Position numbers and translations under genes: made by a program
In this document: one piece after another, positions 1 to 11,539 of the stretch
How the letters are laid out: each line of letters begins with the position of its first letter
Position numbering within the stretch: the first letter of the stretch is position 1
The notes under the pieces: generated by a model
What the model saw: only the letters and a program-made list of their open reading frames with translations
The model's database searches: none
What the model was told of the DNA's origin: nothing
Assembly (NCBI GenBank): GCA_948567375.1
Contig: OX419762.1
Location: 4,842,001 to 4,906,000, forward strand
DNA: 64,000 bases
From: Lunularia cruciata
Lineage: Eukaryota; Streptophyta; Marchantiopsida; Lunulariales; Lunulariaceae
Direction of reading: 5' to 3'

Positions 1-536
1 CTCAATCCCCATAGTCGGGTTCAAGCCATCTGCACAGAATCCACTGATTGGAAACTCTTTAGTAATCCTTCTTGCATTGCTATCCACGTGACCTCCCTTC
101 TATCTGCCAACATGGATCGTACCCAAGCATCATACCATGTGAGGGCTTTATCGGTCAAGTACCCACATGCAAACACGCTTGTAGCATGCTCCGTGATCTC
201 TATTGAGAACAATCAGAAATATAGATTCATTCTAGAGATCCAATTTTCCACTACTCCAATCATACAATGCCCCTTGTAAGGCTTGATGTTGCCGGTCTTC
301 TTCATCCGGAGTAGCAATGTGGCTTCATCGTTGATAGGGTTTGTAGGCACAAGTGCCTCTCCAAGTACTTCAGTCGTAGGTATTGGGTTTTGAGACAGCT
401 CTTTTTTTTGCATGGCTTGATTGTTCTTGAGGATCTGCACTTGACTTTGTACTGTCTTCATGGTCATCTTACTCTCTTGAAATTCATTCAACATCCCTTG
501 CATTCCTTGCACCAGCTCTTTCAATTGCGGATCCAT
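1..536 (-). pseudogene. gag (capsid) fragment of Gypsy element
   Basis: The frame starts at an ATG at 536 (reading MDPQLKELVQGMQGML...). It has an N-terminal coiled-coil-like segment, then the Gag capsid region with the motif ACGYLTDKALTWYDAW at about residues 115-130, typical of plant retrotransposon Gag. A TGA interrupts the frame near 213-215. The homologous element at 46527 has CGA at this codon, so the stop is a CpG transition. The gene leaves the window at position 1, and its zinc knuckle and pol are not visible. In its own element it would encode the virus-like-particle structural protein; this copy is broken. Confidence 0.8.
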
Positions 537-1127
537 GGTTCTTGCAACACTCAATTGCTAATGTCTACTTCAATACAAAGTCAATATGATCACTCTGGAA
601 GGCGCACAAACAATTGGAACTACCATTGGGACCTCAGAAGCCATCACTTGTTGATAATACTCCTCACCAAAATTCCTAACCACAAAATCTCTAAACATCA
701 CTTGTTGTCTCACTACATAACCAATTTCTACTTGAGTGTTGAAAGGGAGAGGATTTAAGACATTCACATCCATATCATCATAATAGAATGTAGATTGCCA
801 AATCCTCCTCTCTATCATATATCACCATAGGTAGAATCACCGGGTTTGGTGAGTTCATCTCCTTGTCCATGAATTCTGCACCAAAGTGATAAACTAGCGA
901 TACCTTCATTTGCTCACGTTAGATGTACATAACCTTGATGTGGAATAGATTCGAGAATGGAAAGCTAGGTGTGGGAAATTGTCCTTCCGGTGCATCCATC
1001 CCATCTGCTGTCTAAAGTCCTTCCTAAGTCTAGCAATTACTCTATGTTCTCCACCTCAAATTACTCAATTTCAGTAGTTCATGCTCTTCCAAGAGAGGTG
1101 ATCCACTTCTCTTGGACTAAGACACTT

Positions 1128-1139
1128 GCTCTGATACCA
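1128..1139 (-). other. Primer-binding site (iMet tRNA type)
   Basis: On the minus strand it reads TGGTATCAGAGC, one base after the LTR end. This is the usual initiator-methionine tRNA primer site of plant LTR retrotransposons. It fixes the orientation of the element and its LTR boundary. Confidence 0.9.
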
Positions 1140-1140
1140 T

Positions 1141-2085
1141 TGTAATACTCCAAGGACAAGAGAAGAGAGAAAACACAGATATCACACTCAAACATTCAGT
1201 TTTTGCTCTATTAGTAGAAGTACTCTTTTGGTGATACTTCTATCGGATCTATTTTGACCATCATGTATAACATCATTCTACATGCTACCAAACCCAATTT
1301 CACATCTAGATCATATGGCTAGCTCTTGGTATTTTTAAGACTCCGAGGATAGGAGACCTGAAGAGAAACACACCATGAGAAACACACACTTTCACACTCA
1401 AACTGCGATGCCCCAAAGGAGCACCTTCTCTTTATTATATAGGCAAAGGAGATCTACTCCAATGAAGCTCCACCATAGGATTAGGTACATAGATAGGTGA
1501 CATGTCAGCAAGCTCCACCCTTGGATTACTTACTTGGATGGGTGACATGTCGGTCCTGGTCCTATCTGGTTGGTCAAACAAGCTTTGACTAGAGGGAATC
1601 TTTTAGGGAATCTTCTTGTAGGAATCTCAGAATCACGTGGGTGAGGTACCATTGGAAAGATCTAGATGATTCAAAGCAAGGGGAAGGGAAGGCCAGCCAT
1701 TCCTCAACGGGGGGCATCTGCACATTTTCGAGGCCTAATTCATCCGTTTAGGCCTCCAAAATTGCTTTCAAAGATTTCAGGCATATTTCGGTTCCAACTC
1801 TATTAGTAGAAGTCCTCTTTTGGTGATACCTCTTTCTGATCTATTCAGTCCATCCTGTGTAACATCCTTCCAGATGTTATCAACCCAATTCTCACCTTCA
1901 AATCATATGTCTAGCTATTGATTCTAAGGTTTTCAAATCTATTTTGGTTTTTTCCCTATTAGTAGAAGTACACTCTTGGTGATACTTCTATCTGATCTAT
2001 TTTGACCATCATGTGTAACATCATTCCAGATGTTACCAAACCAAATTTCACATCTAGATCAATATGGCTAGCTCTTGGTATTACA
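1141..2085 (-). repeat. LTR, enlarged by an internal LTR-LTR junction
   Basis: It starts TGTAATACTCC and ends GGTATTACA, matching the 750-758 bp LTRs of the family at 37116 and 47425, but it is 945 bp long. The excess is at the left. A 58-bp LTR head (1141-1198) is followed directly by an LTR tail (about 1199-1334, ending GCTCTTGGTATT). A diverged second LTR head (from about 1335) then continues through a full LTR. Near-duplicate blocks beginning CTATTAGTAGAAGT occur at about 1208, 1801 and 1960. A TATATAA-like motif near 1433-1440 (minus) may be the LTR promoter. Confidence 0.8.
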
Positions 2086-2579
2086 TGTTGCTACCTCAAT
2101 ACCAAGCCGGCTACCGAGATGTTATAGATGTTAGAAAATACAATCCCCAGGATCTCTCACAATAGCACATCATCAAGCCCATTAAACATAAATTAGAGGA
2201 CTAATAGGAAATAATGTGGTTCACTCCCTACTCCATAAGCTACCTCCACGGCTGAAACAAGCTCACACCAGCCTTTGAGCCTTTATTTTGCATTGCACAA
2301 AGATATATATACACACAAACAGAGATATTCCTTCAGCACTGTCATCCAACTGAACTCTTGAATATTGACTTGCGGGACTTCATGAGTATTGACCAGTCAA
2401 GATATCTAGTCACTTTAACACTTAGCCTTAGTAATGACTAAACATATTTAGACAAGTTACTGTCCCTGTCCTCACTACATGTTTCATCAATCAAGTTTGC
2501 TCTTGCTCTTGATCAGTCAAGTCCTAAATAAAAAGCCAAACATAACAATAGACTACACCACCCTAATAAAAAACATGCA
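2086..2579. other. Spacer without recognisable gene
   Basis: AT-rich sequence with no credible reading frame and no match that I can see to the other repeats in the window. Confidence 0.6.
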
Positions 2580-4480
2580 TAAAAAGTTACACTTGCAAGG
2601 CTAGAGAAGACCTAGTGAAGGAAGAAGCAGCAAGGGCCAAAGATCTATACAAAGCAAAAAGAACACAAGTAAGTGCCTTGTTGTAGGAGAACCAAGAACT
2701 CAAGAGGAGAAGTGCCACAACAAAAAATAAACAAGATCACCATACCACAAACCTAAAGGTTTGAAGAGGATTGGAAGGCACCTTGCCTTGAGTTTGACCA
2801 ATATAGGAAAGAAGCCAAAGACCAACTTTAGGGCAAGTGCCAGGAGTTGGAGAGCACTTGGAGTGCTTTAGAAGAGGGACATGATTGTGTGGTGACCTAG
2901 AAGTGCAGATGTAGGAGTATCAAAAGGAAGTGGCAGCATAATTGGAGCACCTCACCAAGGAAGCAGAAGAAGAGAAAGTCAAATATTCAAGAATCTCCAA
3001 TCATTGGATGAATAAAAGAACAAATGGAGTACTTAGACCAGGAAAATTGAGGAGGACCAACTTAAAGCATTGCAACAATTGGAGGAGACCCGTGCCCTAT
3101 TCATGGACATGCCAAAGGAAAAAGGAGTAGTGCATGCATAACAAACAAAGTGCCATGAATTGAAGATGCAAGTTTAGCAATTGCAAAATCAGGTTTATGA
3201 AGAAGAGAGAATGAACATCCTATCCTTGCATTTGAAGGAGCATTACAACAAGAAGTTTAACAAAGTTTAGAAGACCTACTTGTTGGAGATAGCTAGGTAT
3301 CAAGCACAAACAAACCAATATGTTAGATATCTGATAGGTTAGCATAGTCCTTTGCCACTATTGGATCAAGCCCAAGACACTCCCCCCGAGAGGAAGTCCT
3401 TTGGTGAGGCAAGCACTCTCAAGAAAATTTTAGGCACCCAAAATTGTAAATTAGTAAGGCACTCCAAGTAAGCCATTTGTGTCAATCCTTGGAATTGTAT
3501 ATAATTGAGGAGGAGTGCCCTAAAAATTTTACAAGCACTTGGCATTATACACTAAGATTAGATTAGATGTGGAACTCTAATATATCCCCTAATATGCATC
3601 AATGCCTAATTATTTTGTAGATAATTAGGATAAGATAGGATTAGGACTTTACTTGAGTGATGTATAGTATAGATTAGAATTTTCAAGAATCCACTTGGGA
3701 TCTTGATCCCTTTGGCTTGTAGTCAGATTAGTATTTTAGGTTGAGTGCCATGGCACCCATGTTATTTTATTCATTCATTTTGTGAATATCATACTTTGAT
3801 TACAAGCAAAAGAGATCTCTTATTACTTTGCAAGTTTTGCATCTCTTGTTTTATTTGTAGTTCAATGACTAGGCAAGAGTAGAGGTGAGAAATTTCACAA
3901 TAGGTCTTCAATGCTTAGTACCAAGCAAGTACTTGCCCTTGATTAGAGTGTGCACTAAATGATTTGAAGAAGTGAACTTGTGCAATGAATGGATTGTGAA
4001 ACTCACTACACAAGCAATTCCACAAAATTGAAAAACTTAGACAAGGAGCCATACAAAGTGCAATCTTGCAAGTTGTGTTGTTTAGAAGGGTAGAACACAA
4101 TGGTAGAAATTGTAAGTTTAGAATGGAGTGGCACTTGGATTTGAAAAATCCATCACCTTCAAGAGCAATTGCGGTAAGATCTTAAAGTGAAAGTGATTAC
4201 TTGTCTTCTTTTTACTATAGTGCACCATAGGTGTAACACTTATCTCTTCTAGGAGTTGTTCCTAACCAAGAGGTTAAATATGAAAAATAAATGAGCTATG
4301 AAATGTGACAATGTGGTGTTTAAGCTATTTAACAAACTATTCTTATTGATTATACTATAAGTACGTTCACATTAGGCTATAATAGTGAGCCGGTCAATTG
4401 GGCAAATATGTTCTACTTGAAAGTGAGGAGTATGCTCAAGGAATTCTATTGTACTAGGAATTTACAAAATTGTGAAGTTT
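2580..4480 (+). repeat. Coiled-coil repeat family, copy A (decayed)
   Basis: In shifting plus frames, 2600-3480 encodes broken stretches that match copy B (minus, to 6065) and copy C (minus, 48205-50189). LVKEEAARAKDLYKAK is followed by ENQELKRRSATTKNKQ, against LVKEEAMKAKTLYKVE and ENKELKRTATTKNKP in copy B. STWSALEEGHD and EYQKEVAA match STWSKLNEGHD and EYQKEVAI in copy C. The 3' noncoding part (3480-4400) also matches copy C in inverted orientation; for example, TTCTTATTGATTATACTATA occurs at about 4340. Several stops and frameshifts make it non-functional. The boundaries are approximate. No transposase, polymerase or integrase motif was seen. Confidence 0.65.
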
Positions 4481-4539
4481 TTTTTGCTTCCAACACTTTT
4501 AGCCTTGTTTGTATTTCAAAGGTAAATTTTTTAGCCTAA

Positions 4540-7270
4540 GGAAAGGAAATGACATACCTTCCAAAGGAATGCCTAACCGTTCAAGGGACAATAAATTATG
4601 GAGGAAGGCATGCAATAAAAAGCATAACCTTTGGAGAGTTCAAGAGGGAATCTTCAATTGACCAAAAGGTGAAGGTAGTTATATATGATAGCTCAAAAAT
4701 TTCAATTCCAAGGCAAAGGGACCAAAATCTCAAGTGAATCATAAAAAATCTAAGTCTTAACTATTTATCACTAATTCTTTTATCCTAATCTTATCTTATC
4801 CTAATCATTTGTAGAATGATTAGGCTCCTACAAGTGTCATGAGAGATATCAATCCTTGCCTAATCTATTTTTAGTGTACAACCCCAAGTACTTGTATAAA
4901 CTTGAGGGCCCTCTTCTTCAAGTATATACAGCTCCAAGCGTAATACTATTCCAAGGGCACTCATCTTCAACTCTTTATAACTCCGAGTGCCACTCAACTT
5001 TGAGGGCACTCCTCTAAAATACATATAATGTTGAGTGCATGCATGATTGGCCTACTTAGAGTGCTCAACTACTATACAACTCTAAGTACCTAATCCTTTC
5101 TATAAAGTGCATATATGATTGAAGGACTTCCTTTGAGGGAGTGCCTTTGGTTGGAGCTACAAGGGGTGAAGAGCTTCATTTTCCTTTTAGGTATCTAATT
5201 AATTGATTGGTCTGGACTTGATACCTACCAACCTCTAATAAGAAGGTCTGGCATACTTTATTAATTTTTTATTCCAAATGCTCCTTCAAGTGCAAGGACA
5301 TGCTATTCATGCATTCCTCCTTGTAGGCTTGATTTTGGAAGCAATGGACCTACATATCAATCTTCAATTTGTGGCATTTAGTTCTCAAGGCCACATTGCT
5401 CACTCTTCTATCAACATCTCCATGAATAGGACCTAGGTTTCTTCTACTTGGTGTAGTGCTTTCAACTAAAATTCCTCTCTTTGTTTGGACTGCTTGCTCC
5501 ATTCAGCATTCTCTTCCTTTAACACTTGGAGGCTTTCTATATAAGCATATAAAAAGCCTCCACTTGCTCCTCCATTGTCTCCTTGCCAAGATGATCTAGT
5601 TGAATTGCCACTTTTTTTTGGTACTCTTGCATTTGTAATCCTAGCATCACCACTCTCTCATGTTTCTCATGTGGGGCACTCCAAGTGTTGTCCAATTCTT
5701 GGCACTTGCTACAAAGTCAATCTTTGGCATCCTTCTTGAATTGCTCAAACTTGAGGCGGAGTGCCTTCTAGTCCCCCTCAAACTTCTTGGTCTTGGATAC
5801 CTAATGATCTTGGTCTTTATTAGTAAAATAAAAAGTAGTCACTAAATTATTATTAAAAGAATTAGATATCTTACACAATTGGTTTGTTCTTAGTCGTGGC
5901 AGTTCTCTTTAGCTCTTTGTTTTCTTGGATCAATGCACTTACCTTCAAAGCCTCTACCTTGTACAAGGTTTTGGCTTTCATTGCCTCCTCCTTTACCAAG
6001 TACTCTTTGGCTTTCAGGGTATAAACTTGCTTGTGGATGGCATTGATTAGCATGGTGTAGTCCAATACATCAAGGTACTTGGCTTGGTATTAGGGTATTA
6101 TTCCTTCCATCAAGTACAATGTAGGGCCTATTGAGTGGATGATGAATTTCATGCCCTCTTGCACTTGCACCAACTTGGATGTTGTAGGTGCTTCTCTTAC
6201 TTCAACATGCAATTTTGGTGTAGCCTCAAGAAGATTAGTTAGAATGTCAACTTCCTCCTCTTCTTTGGCGTTGTTGATAATATGATCTTCCTCTTCTATT
6301 TGATCATTGATCCTTTCTTCTCCTCTTGGCTGAAGTTCTTGGTCCTTCAGGCACTCAGCCCAATCTTGTACTTCTACTACAACTTTTTCTTCTAGAACTC
6401 CGAGGCTCAAAGATGCCTGCACAAGCACTCCTTCTTCTTCTCAATGATTTCTTCTTCATCTATAGGGTATTCATCCATATCCCAATCTTGCACTTGGGGA
6501 GTAGACTAGGTATCCTCCCAAGTCTCTTCTCATTATTCATTATCTCTTGAGGTAGAGGTCATTCCTTGTAGAATGAAGGATCCATGCTCCTCCTCATCTT
6601 CATCTTCATTAACTGCAATGTCCTCAACTTCATCTTCTAAAGAAGACACTTAAATAGTTTGGGTATTTTTCTTTGACTTCTTGGATGGAGGAAGAGGTTG
6701 CTTCTTTGTGGTGGTATTTTTCCTCTTTGAAGCCTTGGGCAGGACCAACTCTTCATCTAGAGGCATGAATTGGCCTTTCTTTGCAAACTTGGCATCCGCT
6801 AATCAATACTTGGTGATTTGAGTAGTCCTTCAAGTTGTCCCTAAAATAACATGTAGGATACAAGTGGGTAGGAAACTACATCCTCTTTTCCTTGGTTAAG
6901 AGGTTTATCCCCATATAGTAATGCATTGTGAAGGAGAACAATAAGTGGCACCTCCTTCAACTTCAAAATCTTTGTGCAAGAGCTTGCATTACTTATCAAA
7001 CATTTTGGTCCAATCCACAAGCTCTATTGCATAAATGTAATGAAAGAACAATACATGGCCATTAGTTAAATAGGTAGTTTTTTTTGCCTCTACAATGGCT
7101 CTTCCAACAAGGTCTTTGTAACTACCTACACTCCATCCATTGTTTTTGGAGTGTTTACTATTGAAGTGGCTTTTAACTTTGGGAGTCAACTCCTTGTCTC
7201 AAAATTTGGTATCTATCATCATGGCTCTTACAACCCCAACATTTGGGCCAAGTCTCTTCATACCAAGTAC
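4540..7270 (-). repeat. Coiled-coil repeat family, copy B (decayed, longest)
   Basis: Read on the minus strand from about 7260 this holds three parts: a folded-looking N-terminal part (around 7190-6989, GWSVGSYKDLVGRAI), a basic stretch resembling a nuclear localisation signal (KRKNTTTKKQPLPPSKKSKK, about 6740-6670) followed by an acidic run, and a Glu/Lys-rich coiled coil (6428-5240). The frame is broken many times. The left, 3' part (5200-4540) resembles copy C at 49500-49190. Copy A and copy B face each other tail to tail, so 2580-7270 is a large imperfect inverted repeat. I do not recognise the protein. A transposon-encoded DNA-associated protein or a Gag-like protein are possibilities only. 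Confidence 0.6.
5871..6428 (-). pseudogene. Coiled-coil protein remnant (copy B core)
   Basis: Two minus-strand open stretches, 6428-6090 and 6065-5871, form the best-preserved piece of the repeat-family protein. The first is acidic (runs such as DQIEEEDHI and KEEEEVDIL). The second has heptad-like Lys/Glu/Leu spacing (YLVKEEAMKAKTLYK, then LIQENKELKR), as in a coiled coil. The two are separated by a stop, and the upstream basic region lies in another frame. The function is unknown. The homologous stretches in copies A (about 2600-2740) and C (about 50100-50180) show that this was once a coding region rather than a chance frame. Confidence 0.45.
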
Positions 7271-8864
7271 CTAAGATTTCACCAAGTGCCATTCTTATGA
7301 ACAACTCTAAGCACTCATTACTTCATAGAATTTGCAACACACTACTTGATTAGCTAAGAAGACAAGTTGGATTGCAAAAAGTGCCACTATAGGCCAAGCA
7401 CTTGAATTTATACACTAAGATCATGGTCATTCTTCAGCACTTTTGTTTATAGAGTAGGTAGGCAATTTCTATTATGTAGGCTAAGGTCTTACATGTTGCC
7501 CTTGGGCAAAGTCACTCTCCCATGTGCCAAAAAATCAGTTTTTCAACCTCTTTCTCTTGCACCACACTTGTCTGTTGAGTGCCGACGGTTATCTTGTAGG
7601 TAATGGCTCTTGGCAGCAAGTGCCAATAGAGGTAAGTTTCATAAGTAGCAAGTTCAAATTGACAATGGCAATTCCCTTTGAGTGCCATGGTAGCACTTGG
7701 CACTTGGGCTTGTATGCATTACCTATTGGCACTTCAAATGCTTCAATATTGCAAGCACTTCAAATGGTTCCCCAACACTTTGAGTGGTATACCATCCTCA
7801 AGCACTCGGGTCATTCTACACCTCTCCAAGTGCTTCTCATCTCCTATGTGACACAACTTTGCTTGCCACTTTGTTACTTGGCCATGGAGCTCATATGACC
7901 TCCAAATTACTTCTTCCTTTTAGCACTCAAGATTACCCTACATCACATTGAGTATCTAAAAATCCTACAAGTAGGCATGCATACAAGTACTCAAGTTTAT
8001 CTTACATCACTTTGAGTGCTTCTCCCATTTTAGCTTGTTAGGGATACTCTTCCAAGTACTTCTCTTTAGAGGCACTTCTCATATTATTCTCCATGGTTCT
8101 CTTAGCACTTAAGCTTGATATGATCAATACAAGCAATTTTATGAAGAAATGAGAGCATAATATTAGCACATGTAAACCATAGATAACTATTATTTTTTCA
8201 TGTGTGAAATTAGGGAATGGTTGCAAAGCATGAATACAAGAAAGAACAAGAAAGGACCAACCTTTGGAATGTAATGTTTCTATTGAAATACTAGCATGGC
8301 TTGAATGGTTTGTCTTCAATCAAAGACAATGTGAGAATGGAAAACAAGGAAAAATTACCTACCCATACATGCAAAGAGATAAAGAAAGAGTATATTTAGG
8401 CAAACATCCAAGCACAACCTCACAATCTATTAGTAGTATTTGAAGAAACCCAGCTACAAAAGAGAGAATCAAGGTTGAAAACTGAAGAGAGCTTGGAGTG
8501 AGAAAGAAGTGAGAAGAGAAGCCAAAGGCATAGTATTTTTTGCAAACTTAGCTGAGCACCATGGTTTACCAACAAGACCAATGAGATGAAGAGTTGGAGA
8601 AAGGGAGAGACATTCAAACTTTAAGTCTCCAAAGGTAGATCCATGGGAGATGTATGGGAAGAAAGAGTACCTTGAGAGTAAACACTTGCCTTTCTTGCTA
8701 TGGAACTTGCCTTACACATCAATCTTGATAGGTCAAGAGATTATATAGATTAAATTCCTAAACAAATAAGACTTGAGAAGAAACCTATATCTCTAGACGG
8801 ATGGCCATTGGAGGTAAGTACTTAGTGGCAATGCCAATGTAAAGGAAGTACAAAGATGAGATAC
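7271..8864. other. AT-rich spacer without recognisable gene
   Basis: Only short frames are present, and none looks conserved. The words AGTGCC, CACTTGG and AAGTGCC recur frequently, a vocabulary shared with the coiled-coil repeat copies. This stretch may therefore be older debris of the same family. I see no intact gene. Confidence 0.5.
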
Positions 8865-9129
8865 TCCTTATATCAATGCCAAGAAATTGATAGATGTGGT
8901 AGCACATCTATTTATTGGAGGATACTAAAGGATAAAGGATACCAAGAATAGATGTGATGTCAATAATTACCAAAATCTAGTCCAAAGGGATGTTATCTAA
9001 TCCTTATATCAATGCCAAGAAATTGATAGATGTGGTAGCACATCTATTTATTGGAGGATACTAAAGGATAAAGGATACCAAGAATAGATGTGGTGTCAAT
9101 AATTACCAAAATCTAGTCCAAAGGGATGT
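8865..9129. repeat. 136-bp tandem duplication
   Basis: A unit starting TCCTTATATCAATGCCAAG occurs at 8865 and again at 9001. The copies differ at one visible internal position (GATGTGATG against GATGTGGTG) and at the end, where the first carries an extra ATCTAA. The near identity implies a recent event. There is no coding content. Confidence 0.9.
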
Positions 9130-11539
9130 TTTTAAAATTATTCAAACCTAACAAGACCACCTATATGACTATAAACCAAGTCATGTTCTTTGAGAACATA
9201 TTTATAGGAGAACCAATAGATTGGGTCTTCATATTCCATCAACAAACCTAGTAGATGTACCTCTCCTTTGTTTACAAAAAACTTCAATTTCTTGGTACCG
9301 TTCATTCTTCAACTTTACATAGGCTTGGATTTGGAATGAAGATGAACAAGTAATGCACTCAGAGCATAAAATTAGTGAGTATTAGTTTATAAGCTAGCTA
9401 AGAGGGTCTGATATCCTTGCAAAAGGTGGAGAAGAAGGACATAAGCAAAGAAGGCAAGATTGGACAAGGGAAATCTTGGTGTAAGAATAAATCATTCCTC
9501 AATTATTACAAAGATTATTTATAGTTTGAAAAGGACTCATTGCCATATATGGCACAATGGGATAATGTACTTAAGGAGCAACAAACCATTGAAAGATGAA
9601 CAAAAATATTGCTCAAAAGAGAAACCTTGAACAAATATGGAGAGTACAAAGAAGAGAGTTCAAGAGAGAAAGCATTTCTTGTTGTTTATAAAGCAATAGA
9701 GTTAGGTGTACTTATAGGACCCAGAATAAGACAAATATTTCTCCACTAATGAATAGAATAAGTTGTGACAAGTGTAGAAAAAGGAAATTGTAGACAAAGA
9801 ATACAAGTGAGTGTGGTGTCTCACCTTTTCACAAAATACAAGTTTTTCTTTCTATTCTTTAAGGTTTCTTGGACATACAATCAGTTCATATTTGCCAAGA
9901 TTGGAAGATGGTTGTACACTATTTACCTTTAGTGAAGGAGGCAACTGCATTAAATAGATCATCACATTATATGGAGCCTAGGAAACAAATTCCATACATC
10001 TCTTTGTGTGCTAACTATAAAATCCAAGGTATGTGAGGGTGAATTATTGTAATCCATAGGGAATTTTCTTTTCTTTCTTTTCTATATTTTTCCTTGTTAA
10101 GAGTAGAAAGAAGAATGGAATTCCAATCTTTGAAGAAGAAATTCCACAAAATTGGATTTTGAGTGAAGACATTGTCTTTGGAAGACATGCTTCTTTGTTG
10201 AATTGGTGTCTTCACAAATAATGACCAAAATTTTTAGTGAAGATGAAGAACCATATTTTGAAGATGCAGATGATCTTTAGAAGAGTGGGAAGAATCTTTG
10301 GTGAGGAATTATCAACGGCATATAGATTTCAAGAACATACAACAAGCACATCCAAGATTGCTCACTTAAGTGGAGCCCAAAAGTCTAACCCTATTATATA
10401 GTCCTAGGGGCTTAATGAAGGATTAATGCAACAAAAAGAGATGGGTACTAAAGATCATTACGAGTGTGAGAGAGGGAAAACTCTTATAAAACTTGAGGTT
10501 TTTGCAATGGAATAGTTTCACAATTCTTCAACCTTCTAGTCTTCAAAAATTTCTACTTCTTGCAAACCAAGTAAGTAAAGAGGAAATTTAGAGCCAATTG
10601 TGAGGAGTATGAATCATCTTGTGCAGCCTTTGGACAAGAGAAGTTTAATCTACTACATCTGCATAAACTTCTTGGTATTGAGGCAAAATGGTCTCCATTA
10701 ACTACAATTGTACCAAAAGGATAATAAATTGGCATCCTCTTTCATTTTTACTCTTTATTATTGGGTAGCCTCTCCTCTTGCTTTGGTATATACTCCACTC
10801 AAAGGTTTGCCTTTGGACTCAATGTCCACCTTCCGTTTAGCTTCCTCTATATGGTTCTCTTTGGTCTTCTTTTCTCTTCCTTTGGAGGCATCTTCTTCTT
10901 GGTGTGCATTGATTTGCTTCTTGTTGGTCTTTGGACTAATCTCCTTAGTCAACTTAATCTGCTCTTTTTTTTGGATTTGGAGCATATTGGGTATCCTCAT
11001 ATTTCTCATGTCCTTTGGACTCTTATGCATATCTTGCAAGGTGAATGAGTCTTCTTCCCCTTTTAGATCTTCTCCTTTAGAATCTTTTGCTCCTCTTCCA
11101 AAGACACATCTATGATTTGAGGATGCTTTCTTGGATTCTTGGGTGGGTTGTGAGACCGTGATTGAGTCAATCTCTTCTCCTTCTTGGTGGTGGTAATTTC
11201 TTCTTCACCCATTGTATAGACCATCCTATTGAGGCATTCTTTGCATCTACATCCTATATTTCAAAATGATTTCCTTTCCTTTGGATAACAAGTTGAAGTC
11301 CCTTGTAGTTGTGAAGTGGATTGCCTCCTCATTAAAAAAAATGACTTCAAATATGTTTCAATATCATTTCTCTTAGTTTCTAAAATCCATGTTGTGTTAA
11401 GGTTGAACTATAGGTTGAACTAAGAGATTAGTATAGGCTACTACAGGCCGATCTATTGGCTAATAAGGGCCACTAAGGGCAGCTCTACTATAAGCTGATC
11501 TATTGGCTAAGGTACGGATAGTTCATGTTGAGGCAATTT
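9130..11539. other. AT-rich stretch, no intact gene
   Basis: No credible gene is visible. A minus-strand frame at 11039-10758 is very rich in Lys, Glu and Gln (for example KTKENHIEEAKRKVDIESKG). It resembles the charged, coiled-coil style of the repeat family to the left, but I could not align it. The plus-strand frames over the same bases are its shadow. Confidence 0.45.

Larger units (their letters stand above)
1..2085 (-). mobile_element. Ty3/Gypsy LTR retrotransposon, 5' part, truncated by window edge
   Basis: Reading on the minus strand from position 2085 leftwards, there is an LTR (2085-1141), a primer-binding site (1139-1128), a leader and a gag gene that runs off position 1. The LTR, PBS and gag are clearly homologous to the complete minus-strand element at 37116-48182, so the two belong to one family. 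The gag frame contains stop codons, so this copy is not functional. The other LTR lies outside the window, so the target-site duplication cannot be checked; the bases after the LTR are TGTTG. Confidence 0.85.

Noticed and set aside
10708..11115. 135-codon plus-strand frame with several hydrophobic segments
   Set aside because: It lies opposite a low-complexity Lys/Glu-rich minus-strand frame. Complementary codons of Lys/Glu give Phe/Leu/Ser, so the apparent membrane protein is a shadow.
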